Source: Prochlorococcus sp. AG-363-O06
GTDB lineage: Bacteria; Cyanobacteriota; Cyanobacteriia; PCC-6307; Cyanobiaceae
NCBI GenBank assembly: GCA_003280085.1
Contig: QCFY01000004.1
Coordinates: 46,952-110,951 of the forward strand
Reading direction: 5' to 3'
DNA: 64,000 nucleotides
In this document: in pieces, positions 1 through 8,433 of the stretch
Layout: every line of letters starts with the position of its first letter
Numbering within the stretch: the first letter of the stretch is position 1
Notes under the pieces: generated by a model
Seen by the model: the letters and a program-made list of their open reading frames with translations, nothing else
Told to the model about the DNA's origin: nothing
The model's database searches: none
Translations under genes and position numbers: made by a program

Positions 1-597
1 GATTGGGGTATAAAAGCTTTGACTGTATATGCTTTCTCAACTGAAAATTGGTCTAGACCTGAAGATGAGGTCAATTTTTTGATGGCTCTATTTGAACGTG
101 TTTTGCAGAATGAATTGGAATCATTACAAAACGAGAAAGTGCGAATAAATTTCCTTGGTGATCTTGATTCTCTTCCAAGACGATTGCAGCAATTAATTGA
201 GGAAGCTAGAAATCTAACTGCTATGAATAAAGGTATAAGTTTTAATGTTTGCACAAATTATGGAGGGAGACGTGAGTTAGTGCTTGCAGCTCAGAAACTG
301 GCTAAGCGCTCTTTAAATGGAGATCTAGATCCTGACATGATTGATGAAAATATTTTCGCTTCAGAACTTTTCACTGCTAGTTTGGTCGACCCTGATCTAC
401 TTATTCGTACTAGTGGTGAAAGACGCATTAGTAATTTCTTACTTTGGCAATTGGCTTATGCGGAGATACATGTTACAGATGTTCTATGGCCGGACTTTGA
501 TGAACAAGCATTGTCAAAGGCCTTGTTTGATTATCAATCACGCTGTAGGCGTTTTGGTGGGTTAGATCCAATGAGCTCAGAACATCATCACCTTTAA
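1..597 (+). CDS. uppS: Undecaprenyl diphosphate synthase, 5' end cut by window edge
   Basis: Cis-prenyltransferase that condenses isopentenyl diphosphate onto farnesyl diphosphate to make the C55 lipid carrier for peptidoglycan and other envelope glycans. The reading frame is open from base 1, so the gene starts before the window; the TTG at 19 lies inside the conserved block and is not the start. Visible family motifs are YAFSTENW near the left edge and [15 protein letters not shown] with YAE after it, which match the substrate-binding C-terminal half of UppS. The N-terminal catalytic Asp region is not in the window. It is followed 24 bp later by bioB on the same strand. Family assignment is firm. 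Confidence 0.95.
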   Translation, partial: DWGIKALTVYAFSTENWSRPEDEVNFLMALFERVLQNELESLQNEKVRINFLGDLDSLPRRLQQLIEEARNLTAMNKGISFNVCTNYGGRRELVLAAQKLAKRSLNGDLDPDMIDENIFASELFTASLVDPDLLIRTSGERRISNFLLWQLAYAEIHVTDVLWPDFDEQALSKALFDYQSRCRRFGGLDPMSSEHHHL

Positions 598-621
598 GCA
601 TAAAAATTGGATTAGACTCTA

Positions 622-1623
622 ATGACTCTTATCGAAAAAGAAATTCCCACTTCTAAGAAAGTTTCTACTCGTCATGATTGGACTATTGAAGAAATCGTAG
701 GTTTTCTTGAGATGCCTCTAATGGACTTGTTGTGGCAGGCCCAGAAAATCCATCGTGAGGCGAACCCAGGATATAAAGTTCAATTAGCTTCATTGCTAAG
801 CGTAAAAACAGGAGGCTGTGAAGAAGATTGTGCTTACTGTCCTCAATCAATACATAACAGTAGCGATGTGTCTGGGCAACCAGTATTAGATGTCCAACCA
901 GTTCTTGAAAAAGCTCGATTAGCTAAAGAGGCTGGTGCTGATCGTTTTTGTATGGGCTGGGCCTGGAGAGAAATTCGTGATGGAGCAGCCTTTAATTCAA
1001 TGCTTGAGATGGTTAGTGGTGTAAGAGATCTTGGATTGGAGGCTTGTGTTACTGCTGGAATGCTTACAGATAATCAAGCATCCCGTTTGGCTGATGCTGG
1101 TCTGACTGCTTATAATCATAATTTAGATACAAGTCCTGAGCATTATGGAGAGATAATTACTACTCGTACTTATCAAGAAAGACTTGAAACCTTGGAACGA
1201 GTTCGTATGCATGGCATTCACATTTGTTGTGGTGGAATTATTGGGATGGGAGAATCAATTTCTGATAGAGCATCTTTATTGAAAATATTGGCATCTTTAA
1301 AACCTCATCCTGAAAGTGTACCAATTAATTCTTTAGTGGCAGTAGAAGGAACTCCTTTAGAAGATTCTTTACCAGTTGATTCTTTAGAGGTGGTTCGAAT
1401 GGTTGCTACTGCAAGAATTCTTATGCCATCAACCCGTGTAAGGTTAAGTGCGGGGAGAGAAAGTCTTAGTAGAGAGGCTCAAATACTTTGTTTTCAAGCC
1501 GGTGCAGATTCAATTTTCTATGGAGATACATTGTTGACAACCTCTAACCCTGAAGTCGCTGCTGATAGAGAATTGCTCTCTCAGGCTGGTGTTGATATTA
1601 CTTCAATAGTTGATGATTTATGA
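622..1623 (+). CDS. bioB: Biotin synthase
   Basis: Radical-SAM enzyme that inserts sulfur into dethiobiotin in the last step of biotin synthesis. At 333 residues it has the usual length. The radical-SAM cluster Cys are C66, C70 and C73 ([13 protein letters not shown]). Further family signatures are [10 protein letters not shown], the YNHNLDTS segment and the C-terminal RLSAGRE with the Arg ligand of the second iron-sulfur cluster. The ATG at 622 is the first in frame. The stop overlaps the start of trhO by ATGA, which indicates translational coupling in a uppS-bioB-trhO-GNAT-like gene run. Confidence 0.97.
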   Translation: MTLIEKEIPTSKKVSTRHDWTIEEIVGFLEMPLMDLLWQAQKIHREANPGYKVQLASLLSVKTGGCEEDCAYCPQSIHNSSDVSGQPVLDVQPVLEKARLAKEAGADRFCMGWAWREIRDGAAFNSMLEMVSGVRDLGLEACVTAGMLTDNQASRLADAGLTAYNHNLDTSPEHYGEIITTRTYQERLETLERVRMHGIHICCGGIIGMGESISDRASLLKILASLKPHPESVPINSLVAVEGTPLEDSLPVDSLEVVRMVATARILMPSTRVRLSAGRESLSREAQILCFQAGADSIFYGDTLLTTSNPEVAADRELLSQAGVDITSIVDDL

Positions 1624-2582
1624 ATCTAAAGAATGATTATGTTAAGGGCCTTCAACTTAAGGTTGCAGCCTTTTATTTATTTCAGCCTTTAGATGAAGAT
1701 GCTGTTTCGTTGATATTGGATCAACTTTCTATTTCGGCAGATAAATATAACGTAAATGGGACTGTTTTGGTTGCTTTAGAAGGTATTAATGGCACAATCT
1801 GTGGTTCATTTAAAGGCGTTGATGCTTTGTTGGTACTTATTGGCAAGTTGTTATCGAATGATTCCTTGCAAGTAAAGATTAGTTGGACTGATAAGCAAGC
1901 CTTTCGACGGTTTCGTATTCGTCGTAAGGCTGAAATCGTTACCATGGGGATTCAGGATGTTAACCCTCACGACTCTGTTGGTGTTTATGTAGAACCATCT
2001 GATTGGAATGAACTTCTAAATGATCCAAATACAATCGTTATTGATACACGAAATGAATACGAGATTGGGATAGGGGGATTTGAAGGCAGTTTAAATCCAC
2101 ATACAAGATGTTTTAGACAGTTCCCAGAATGGGTACAAAAAGAACTTCATCCTTTGGTCAAAGATAGACCCACTGCCAGAATTGCCATGTATTGTACTGG
2201 AGGTATCCGTTGCGAAAAGGCTACTTCATATTTGATTAAGGAGGGTTTTAAGGATGTATATCACCTTCATGGAGGCATATTACGTTATTTAGAAGAAACG
2301 CCTAAAGAAGATAGCCTTTGGGAAGGAGAATGTTTTGTTTTTGATCAAAGAGTCGCCTTGAATCAAAACCTAATCCCAGGAGTTCATATCTTATGCCATG
2401 CTTGTGGCATGCCATTAAGCCCAACAGATGTAACTGATGTTAGTTATATTGCTGGGGTTCAATGTAATCACTGTAAGGATCTTTATAGTGATAAAGATCG
2501 TGTTCGCTTTGCAGAGAGACAAAGGCAATTTGAGCAGCAATCAGTTCAAGCTTTAGTAATAGAAGATAGTAAAAAATCTTGA
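1620..2582 (+). CDS. trhO: tRNA uridine(34) 5-hydroxylase, rhodanese domain (TrhO/YceA)
   Basis: Member of the TrhO (formerly YceA, UPF0176) family, which hydroxylates U34 of certain tRNAs in an oxygen-dependent way. Domains in order: an acylphosphatase-like N-terminal part (residues about 10-110), then a rhodanese domain (about 120-230) with active-site Cys at residue 192 in [11 protein letters not shown], then a Cys-rich tail with CHACG and CNHC pairs that look metal-binding. Start ATG overlaps the bioB stop as ATGA, and the stop overlaps the next TTG start. The family function is established in other bacteria; here it is inferred by homology. Confidence 0.9.
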   Translation: MNLKNDYVKGLQLKVAAFYLFQPLDEDAVSLILDQLSISADKYNVNGTVLVALEGINGTICGSFKGVDALLVLIGKLLSNDSLQVKISWTDKQAFRRFRIRRKAEIVTMGIQDVNPHDSVGVYVEPSDWNELLNDPNTIVIDTRNEYEIGIGGFEGSLNPHTRCFRQFPEWVQKELHPLVKDRPTARIAMYCTGGIRCEKATSYLIKEGFKDVYHLHGGILRYLEETPKEDSLWEGECFVFDQRVALNQNLIPGVHILCHACGMPLSPTDVTDVSYIAGVQCNHCKDLYSDKDRVRFAERQRQFEQQSVQALVIEDSKKS

Positions 2583-3082
2583 ATTGTATTAATTTACAAG
2601 CCTTAGAAAGAGAGGCTTCAAAAGCAGGTTTTTTACTTCGAGTACAAGTTAGGCGGCCATTAGGGTTGTGGATAATTAGAATTGTTGTTGCAAAGCAGAT
2701 TGAACCTGAGAAGGTGATTATTTTAGGAGAAATGAAGGCTTGGGCTTATTCTTCAATTAATGGTTTTCAGTTGGATACTATGCGCGTTAGCAAAGATTCA
2801 CCTCCTAGTGTAGGCCATTTGATTTGGACGTCTACTATGGCTTGGGTCTTAGAGGCTACACCATGCAGGAAAGCACGATTATTAGCTATTAGAGATAACG
2901 AAAAACAGAATTTACGCTTGGTGAGATATTTTTCACGAAGAGGTTTCCATTCAGTTCGAGAAGTTGGGGCTTCTCCGCTTGATTTGTTATTAAGAATAGT
3001 TTGGGGAGGGGCTGGAACATTAATGACAGGTGACTGTAAAGAGGTTCTTATGAAAAGCTATCTTTTGTGGCAAAAAATATAG
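2579..3082 (+). CDS. GNAT-like acetyltransferase-fold protein, function unknown
   Basis: A 167-residue protein starting at TTG 2579, which overlaps the trhO stop; no ATG fits better. The middle and C-terminal part (residues about 95-135: KARLLAIRDNEKQN, LVRYFSRRGFHSVREVG) resembles the acetyl-CoA-binding region of GNAT N-acyltransferases, where a helix and a beta-strand follow an RGF turn. The N-terminal half is less typical. The tight coupling with bioB-trhO suggests co-expression, but no substrate can be proposed. Converges on lipA with a 14-bp gap. Confidence 0.7.
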   Translation: MNCINLQALEREASKAGFLLRVQVRRPLGLWIIRIVVAKQIEPEKVIILGEMKAWAYSSINGFQLDTMRVSKDSPPSVGHLIWTSTMAWVLEATPCRKARLLAIRDNEKQNLRLVRYFSRRGFHSVREVGASPLDLLLRIVWGGAGTLMTGDCKEVLMKSYLLWQKI

Positions 3083-3096
3083 TAATCCTAAAAGGT

Positions 3097-4017
3097 TTAG
3101 ATATCCGCTGCATGATAACTACTTCTAACTAGAGGCCCACTGCTTACTTTCTTGAATCCTAGGCTATTAGCTATATCAGCAAAGTGCCTGAAATCTTCTG
3201 GCTGCCAATAGTGTTGTACAGGAATATGAGCCAGAGACGGACGTAGGTATTGTCCTAGAGTTAGATACTGGCAATCTATTCTACGTAAATCTTCCATTGT
3301 TTTAATAACTTCTTCACTGGTTTCCCCTAATCCAAGCATTAGACCTGATTTCGTGGGAATTTGAGGGGCAAGTTCCCTTGAGGCTTTTAAAAGCCCAAGT
3401 GATCGAGAATATGTAGCCCCACGTCTAACTTCTTTTTGAAGACGCTCTACAGTCTCCAGATTGTGGTTAAAGCAAATGGGCCTCATCTTGAGAACTGTAC
3501 TTAGACGTTGCCTTTGTGCCTTTATTGCCTCTTCTTGATTGGTATACCCTCCCCAAAAGTCGGGAGTTAATACTTCAATCGCTACATTTGGGTTGGTTTC
3601 TCGAATTGCTTTGATGCTTGAACTAAAGAGGCTAGCCCCTTGATCATGTAGGTCATCACGTGCAACTGATGTAATGACTACATATTTAAGTCCCAATTCT
3701 TTGACAGCAGTTGCTAAATGGTTTGCCTCTAATGGATCGATGGCTTGAGGAGCTTTCCCTTTCTCAACTTGGCAAAAGGCACAGCTTCTCGTACAAATTG
3801 ACCCGCCTATTAAAAAAGTTGCTGTGCCAGCGGCATAACACTCGCTTCTATTGGGACACCTCCCTTCTTCGCATATTGTGTGCAATTTTTGATGTTTAAC
3901 TAGTCGCTGAACTCTCTCGATATCAGATACTTTCCCAATGGATGGACGAATCCATTGAGGAAGTCTTTCCTTTGGAAGGGTGTTGCTGTAAATAGTTTTT
4001 TTATTTGTTTGTGGCAT
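3097..4017 (-). CDS. lipA: Lipoyl synthase
   Basis: Radical-SAM enzyme that inserts two sulfurs into octanoyl groups on lipoyl domains of 2-oxoacid dehydrogenases and glycine cleavage H protein. 306 residues. The auxiliary cluster Cys are C49, C54 and C60 (CEEGRCPNRSEC) and the radical-SAM cluster Cys are C75, C79 and C82 (CTRSCAFC), the exact LipA spacing. The C-terminal GPLVRSSYHA carries the Arg-Ser-Ser ligand motif. Start ATG at 4017. It lies 12 bp downstream of recR on the same strand, so the two are probably co-transcribed. Confidence 0.96.
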   Translation of the reverse strand: MPQTNKKTIYSNTLPKERLPQWIRPSIGKVSDIERVQRLVKHQKLHTICEEGRCPNRSECYAAGTATFLIGGSICTRSCAFCQVEKGKAPQAIDPLEANHLATAVKELGLKYVVITSVARDDLHDQGASLFSSSIKAIRETNPNVAIEVLTPDFWGGYTNQEEAIKAQRQRLSTVLKMRPICFNHNLETVERLQKEVRRGATYSRSLGLLKASRELAPQIPTKSGLMLGLGETSEEVIKTMEDLRRIDCQYLTLGQYLRPSLAHIPVQHYWQPEDFRHFADIANSLGFKKVSSGPLVRSSYHAADI

Positions 4018-4029
4018 GACTTTGCTTAG

Positions 4030-4629
4030 CTATTCCATCTTTTGCCGTCCTTCAAGAGCACGAGTTAGGGTTACATCATCCGCATATTCAAGCTCACTTC
4101 CAACGGGAAGTCCGTAAGCTATTCTAGTTACACTAGTAAATGGCTTTAGAAGTCTCGCTAGGTATAAGCTTGTGGTATCCCCTTCAACGCTTGGTGTAAG
4201 GGCAAGTATTACTTCCTTTGTAGAGGTTTGATCGACTCTTTTAATAAGGCTAGGAATTTGCAGCATTTCAGGCCCAATTCCATCCATAGGAGAAATTAGT
4301 CCGCCGAGTACATGGTAGTGGCCTTTGAACTCTCTTGTACGTTCAAGTGCAATTAAGTCTCGGGAGTCTGCTACTACGCAGATTAGGTCTTTAATTCGTT
4401 GAGGATTACGACAAATTTCACATTCATCAGCTTCACTTAAATGAAAGCAACTTTTGCACTGTCCCACCTTGGTCCTTGCTTCAAGTAGAGCCTTTGAAAA
4501 TTCATGAATTTTGTGTTCTGGTTGCCGCAGTAAATGCAAAGCAAGCCTTTGGGCAGTTCTTGGACCAATGCCAGGTAGTTGTTCGAAGTGGTCTATCAGT
4601 CGAGAAAGAGGTCTTGTAAAGCTGCTCAG
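4030..4629 (-). CDS. recR: Recombination mediator RecR, start codon unresolved
   Basis: RecR loads RecA at gaps together with RecO/RecF. Seen: helix-hairpin-helix [15 protein letters not shown], a four-Cys zinc motif (CKSC then CEIC), the Toprim core ([16 protein letters not shown]) and the C-terminal [16 protein letters not shown], all typical. The only standard start codon in frame is a TTG at 4539, which would delete the helix-hairpin-helix. Homology continues upstream ([16 protein letters not shown]), and the frame stays open to about 4701. A CTG at 4627-4629 would give 199 residues, the normal family length; ATA 4660-4662 and ATT 4675-4677 are other options. The frame is intact throughout; only the start is uncertain. 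Confidence 0.85.
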   Translation of the reverse strand: MSSFTRPLSRLIDHFEQLPGIGPRTAQRLALHLLRQPEHKIHEFSKALLEARTKVGQCKSCFHLSEADECEICRNPQRIKDLICVVADSRDLIALERTREFKGHYHVLGGLISPMDGIGPEMLQIPSLIKRVDQTSTKEVILALTPSVEGDTTSLYLARLLKPFTSVTRIAYGLPVGSELEYADDVTLTRALEGRQKME

Positions 4630-4747
4630 GGTCTTTAGTGCAGTTGATCTGAATTCAAGTATTTTAAGACTAAAAATTTGAAATTTAAAAACTCTTCCCA
4701 GTCATCAGGAGATTCCGGCAGAATAGTAAATGTGTAAAGGTTGACCT

Positions 4748-5305
4748 ATGGTCAAAAAACTTCGTTTTTCATTGAGAGCTCTTTTCTCTATTCTGCTTGC
4801 CTTGGTTGTCACTGCTTGCTCTGCAAGCGGTACTTCGGGCTTGAACTCATTCCAAAGCCCAGATGGCCGTTATGCTTTTCTTTATCCAAATGGTTGGACT
4901 CGTGTTGCAGTCGAGGGTGGGCCTGCCGTAGTTTTTCACGATTTGATTAATAGTGATGAAACGCTTAGCTTGGTAGTGTCAAAGGTTGAGAATTCGGTGC
5001 TTTTAGAGGGTCTTGGAAGTCCTGAGACTGTGGGAGAACGATTAGTGAAAGAAGTTATTGCGCCTGAAGGTGCAGGAAGAGACGTTGAATTATTGGATGC
5101 AAAAGAGCGAGATGCATCTGGCCACACTTTTTATGATTTGGAGTATTCAGTTCATCTTGAGGATCGAGATAGACATGAAATAGCAACCTTGGTAATCGAT
5201 AGAGGATATTTATATACATTGGCAACTAGTACTAATCAGCAAAGATGGCCTAAAGTTAAGGACCTTTTTAATCGCGTAATCGAATCGTTTACATTCTTGA
5301 TCTGA
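4748..5305 (+). CDS. PsbP-like (CyanoP) photosystem II lipoprotein
   Basis: Thylakoid-lumen lipoprotein of the PsbP family. CyanoP is associated with photosystem II assembly. The N-terminus has a basic stretch, a hydrophobic helix and a lipobox LVVTAC with the lipidated Cys at residue 24. The mature part begins FQSPDGRYAFLYPNGW, the hallmark of PsbP (short extended segment then YxFxYPxGW), and ends with a PsbP-type strand pair. At 185 residues it has full length. ATG 4748 is chosen because it begins the lipoprotein signal. Its last codons lie in the left arm of the inverted repeat at 5287-5339. Confidence 0.88.
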   Translation: MVKKLRFSLRALFSILLALVVTACSASGTSGLNSFQSPDGRYAFLYPNGWTRVAVEGGPAVVFHDLINSDETLSLVVSKVENSVLLEGLGSPETVGERLVKEVIAPEGAGRDVELLDAKERDASGHTFYDLEYSVHLEDRDRHEIATLVIDRGYLYTLATSTNQQRWPKVKDLFNRVIESFTFLI

Positions 5306-5339
5306 GTAATATCCTATTTCTCAGATCAAGAATGTAAAC
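5287..5339. terminator. 20-bp perfect inverted repeat spanning two convergent stop codons
   Basis: Arms at 5287-5306 and 5320-5339 are exact reverse complements, with a 13-base loop (5307-5319). The left arm contains the last codons and TGA of the PsbP-like gene; the right arm contains the last codons and TGA of the convergent ABC transporter, read in a different frame. It most likely acts as a bidirectional terminator or 3'-end stabiliser, although there is no long T run. Confidence 0.75.
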
Positions 5340-7170
5340 CAGCTTGAACTTGCCACAAGTCTTTATAGGCCCCATTCTTACTTAGAAGTTGTTCATGACT
5401 TCCTCTTTCGATAATTTTTCCCTGACTCATTACTATAATTTTATTAGCGTTTCTTACTGTGCTTAATCTATGAGCAATTATTATAGTTGTTCTTTTACTT
5501 GCAAGTTTAATTAAGGATCTTTGAATTGCTGCTTCTGTTTCATTGTCAACTGCAGCTGTAGCTTCATCCAGAATAAGAATGGGTGCATTTTTTATAATTG
5601 CTCTAGCAAGCGCTATTCTTTGCCTTTGCCCTCCAGATAACCTTTGACCTCTTTCTCCAACAAGTGTATCGTATTTATTTGGCAAATCATTTATAAATGA
5701 AGCTGCTTCTGCAAACTCTGCTGCTTCTTCAATTGATGCTTGGGAAGCATTCTCACACCCGTAAGCAATATTTTCTTTAATCGTGCCATGAAATAGGTAA
5801 AATTCTTGACTTACTAGAGCTATGCACTTCCGAAGATCTTTTAGATGATAATCCTCTATTGAAGTATTATCAATTAAGATTCTTCCGGCATTAATTGAAT
5901 AAAGTCTTAAAAGTAATTTTGCAATTGTACTTTTTCCTGATCCAGTTGCACCAACTATTCCAAGAGTAGATCCAGCTGGTATAGTTAGACTAAAGCCATT
6001 AAATATATTTTCTCGGCCTATATAATTGAATCCAATATTATCGAATTTAATTTCTCCATTTACATCCTTTCTATTAATACGTTCCAACCCCCCAGAGATC
6101 ATGACTGGCTTGTCTATGAGGTCTAAAACACGATTTGTCGACGCCATCGAACGTTGGTATTCATCTAATGTATTTCCTAAAGTTGTCAAAGGCCAGAGGA
6201 GCCGTTGCGTTATAAAAACAAGAAAGCTATATGTGCCTACTGTCATATTTCCTTGCCAAGCCTGTAGCCCTCCGATTAATAGTATTGCAAGAAAAGCAAA
6301 TAATATTGCAAATCGTATTAAGGGAATAAATGCAGCAGATAAATTGATGGCTCTCTGATTACTTCTTCTATAAGATTCACTATCTCTTTCAATCCTATTT
6401 AATTCCAATATTTCAGTTGTATAGCTTTTTATGGTAAGCATCCCTCCTATATTGTTACTTAGCCGGGCTGCTAAATCACCAGCCTTTTCTCTTACTTCTT
6501 TATATCTAGGTCTTAATTTTTTTTGAAATCCTATTGAACCCCAAAGTATTATTGGTATTGGCAGAAATGCAAGTAATGCAACACCAGGAGCTAATATTGC
6601 CATAGCTCCTCCTACTAGTAATACTGTTACTATTAGCTGAAGTATTTGATTAGCTCCGTGGTCTAGAAATCTCTCTAGTTGATTGACATCATCATTGAGA
6701 ATCGCAAGCAACCTACCAGTACTATCTTGTTCGAAGAAGGCCATCTCTAGCTTTTGAAGATGCTTGTAAGCCTTGATTCTTAGATTGTGTTGTGTTTTTT
6801 GAGCTAGATTTCGCCAAAGTACGCCATATAGGTATTCGAATAATGATTCGGCAGTCCAAATAAAAAATGATAGGAATGCTATTACTCCTAATTGGCTTGG
6901 TACCCCGGAAAACCCATGCTTTCCTAACCACGATGTTTGTTCGTTAACAACAACATCAACGGATAGGCCTATTAATACAGGTGGTGCTAAATCAAAGAAT
7001 TTGTTTAGGACTGAACAGCTTGCTGCAGAGATGACAAGCTTTCGCTCACTTCTTAGGTTGCTAAGAAGTCTTAGTAAGGCACTTTTATCCGTTTTTACTG
7101 GGGTTCTCATAGGGTATGTAGAAAAAGTTTGGAAGTTGCTAGGTAATAACTTTTGCTTTATTTGACTCAA
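5326..7170 (-). CDS. ABC exporter half-transporter (membrane + ATPase fusion)
   Basis: A 614-residue type IV ABC exporter of the MsbA/HlyB/multidrug class. The N-terminal membrane domain (residues about 40-335, six predicted helices) is followed by the ATPase domain: Walker A GATGSGKS at about 407-414, the signature LSGGQRQRIALARA, Walker B ILILDEATAAVD and the switch His in IIAHRLSTV. It would work as a homodimer; the substrate (lipid, peptide or drug) cannot be told. Start ATG 7170; an internal ATG at residue 21 is an alternative. Its end lies in the inverted repeat shared with the PsbP-like gene. Confidence 0.92.
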   Translation of the reverse strand: MSQIKQKLLPSNFQTFSTYPMRTPVKTDKSALLRLLSNLRSERKLVISAASCSVLNKFFDLAPPVLIGLSVDVVVNEQTSWLGKHGFSGVPSQLGVIAFLSFFIWTAESLFEYLYGVLWRNLAQKTQHNLRIKAYKHLQKLEMAFFEQDSTGRLLAILNDDVNQLERFLDHGANQILQLIVTVLLVGGAMAILAPGVALLAFLPIPIILWGSIGFQKKLRPRYKEVREKAGDLAARLSNNIGGMLTIKSYTTEILELNRIERDSESYRRSNQRAINLSAAFIPLIRFAILFAFLAILLIGGLQAWQGNMTVGTYSFLVFITQRLLWPLTTLGNTLDEYQRSMASTNRVLDLIDKPVMISGGLERINRKDVNGEIKFDNIGFNYIGRENIFNGFSLTIPAGSTLGIVGATGSGKSTIAKLLLRLYSINAGRILIDNTSIEDYHLKDLRKCIALVSQEFYLFHGTIKENIAYGCENASQASIEEAAEFAEAASFINDLPNKYDTLVGERGQRLSGGQRQRIALARAIIKNAPILILDEATAAVDNETEAAIQRSLIKLASKRTTIIIAHRLSTVRNANKIIVMSQGKIIERGSHEQLLSKNGAYKDLWQVQAGLHS

Positions 7171-7247
7171 AATCCATCAGATCTTTAATTAGTTCTCTAT
7201 TCATGTGTTTTCGTGGCTAGAAAATAATTATCGCTTAAGGAGCATTG

Positions 7248-7454
7248 ATGTCCCGTTCTAGAGCCTCTAATAGGTTTAATCGGTTTGCCGCTAAAAAGCG
7301 CAGAGAAGCTCTCCGATCTTCAGTTCCAGGACTTTCTGAAGGCTCCCATAAGCAACTAAGCCCTATCAGTGACGCCCACAAGCTTCTTGACAATGCTTTG
7401 TGTAAAGAGCTTTTAATAGACTTGATGGAGCCCCAAGTTGATGAAAATACTTGA
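7248..7454 (+). CDS. Small basic conserved hypothetical protein
   Basis: 68 residues, no recognised domain. The N-terminus is rich in Arg, Lys and Ser (MSRSRASNRFNRFAAKKRRE), which suggests contact with RNA or DNA, and the C-terminal half is predicted helical (AHKLLDNALCKELLIDLM). The start is taken as the ATG at 7248 because AAGGAG lies just upstream at 7237-7242; an in-frame TTG directly precedes it. Divergent from the ABC exporter. Function unknown. Confidence 0.6.
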   Translation: MSRSRASNRFNRFAAKKRREALRSSVPGLSEGSHKQLSPISDAHKLLDNALCKELLIDLMEPQVDENT

Positions 7455-7518
7455 GGCTGAGCAGGTTTCTAAGTACTCAGTTGCTTGGTTTTTAGATTCT
7501 TAAAGGGCTAATTCCAAC

Positions 7519-7797
7519 TCACCCGTTATTAAAATTGCGATTTCCTCCAGATCTCTCTCTAGGAGTAGCTTTATTTACCCTGATATTTCGTCCCATCCAT
7601 TCAACCTCTTGAAGATCATCTATTGCTTTTTGCTCGTCTGAATCATTGACCATTTCTACAAAGGCAAAACCACGCTTCCTGCCAGTGTCACGTTCAATAG
7701 GGAGAGTGCATTGTTTTACTTCTCCATATTGACTGAAAAGATTCAGTAAGTCTTCTTGCTCTGCTTGGAAGGATAAGTTTCCTATGTAGATGGTCAT
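7519..7797 (-). CDS. RNA-binding protein, single RRM domain
   Basis: 92-residue cyanobacterial glycine-tailed RNA-binding protein. RNP2 is TIYIGNL at residues 2-8 and RNP1 is RKRGFAFVEM at about 41-50; the fold covers residues 1-77, followed by a short Gly/Asn/Arg tail. Such Rbp proteins bind RNA, and in cyanobacteria several are induced by cold. The gap upstream (7798-7931) is long enough to hold a regulated 5' leader, but I could not define one. RRM identity is firm; its RNA targets are unknown. Confidence 0.92.
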   Translation of the reverse strand: MTIYIGNLSFQAEQEDLLNLFSQYGEVKQCTLPIERDTGRKRGFAFVEMVNDSDEQKAIDDLQEVEWMGRNIRVNKATPRERSGGNRNFNNG

Positions 7798-7931
7798 TCC
7801 TAAGGGGACAGATGGGGTGAGATCAGAAGGCCTTAGTCCGAAAAGGAAAACCCTTAAGTACTTGGCTTTACACCAAGCTTATAGGAATCTAGCCATTTGG
7901 AGACTTTTGAAGGGGCTGATTAGCATCTAAG

Positions 7932-8057
7932 TTACAGGTTTGTTTGTTTTGCTATTTGGAAATGCTGATAATTAAGTTGCTTTATGATTTCCTGCAGAGT
8001 GTTTCTCTTGATAATTCTTAGAACTATTTCGCGATTTGTGTCTATTAAGTAACCCAT
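7932..8057 (-). CDS. 41-residue predicted small protein
   Basis: An open frame from ATG 8057 to TAA 7932. The product begins MGYLIDTNREIVLRIIKRN and continues with an amphipathic helical stretch, EIIKQLNYQHFQIAKQ. It looks coding: no rare-codon runs, an alternating charged/hydrophobic helix pattern and no competing frame. It sits alone in the gap between the RRM gene and the deaD cluster. No Shine-Dalgarno is evident. Function unknown. Confidence 0.5.
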   Translation of the reverse strand: MGYLIDTNREIVLRIIKRNTLQEIIKQLNYQHFQIAKQTNL

Positions 8058-8133
8058 GATTTACAAACTAACTTTACTTTTGCTTTTGATATAATTCTAT
8101 TTTGACCATCTTTCTAAAGATTAAATAATTCTT

Positions 8134-8433
8134 TTAGAGCTGGAAGATCCTGGTAGCCTTTTCTTTGCAGCTTTTTTTTGCTATGGCTATGGACTGTCCA
8201 CTTCTAACTTGTTTAAGAAAGCACTTGCATGTATAGATTCCCATTCCAGAAGGCAATGAAAGACTAGAATTCTCCATCTGCTTTTTGAAATTTCTAAGAC
8301 ATATTCTTTTCAGAATACCAGTCTGCTCATTTGTATTTAAATTCTTATTATATTCATCATGTTTTATTTTAATGCTGGAAGATGTGTTTGCTATTATCAA
8401 TAGATTGCTGTAAATAACTAATAGTTTAATCAT
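8134..8433 (-). CDS. Small Cys-containing hypothetical protein coupled to deaD
   Basis: 99 residues. The ATG at 8433 overlaps the deaD TGA as ATGA, so the two are translationally coupled. An N-terminal hydrophobic stretch (residues 3-15) may be a signal or anchor. The C-terminal part, YTCKCFLKQVRSGQS followed by SCKEKA, has three Cys and a basic helix and looks like the conserved core. No known domain. If exported, the Cys could form a disulfide or bind metal; this is inference only. Confidence 0.6.
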   Translation of the reverse strand: MIKLLVIYSNLLIIANTSSSIKIKHDEYNKNLNTNEQTGILKRICLRNFKKQMENSSLSLPSGMGIYTCKCFLKQVRSGQSIAIAKKSCKEKATRIFQL

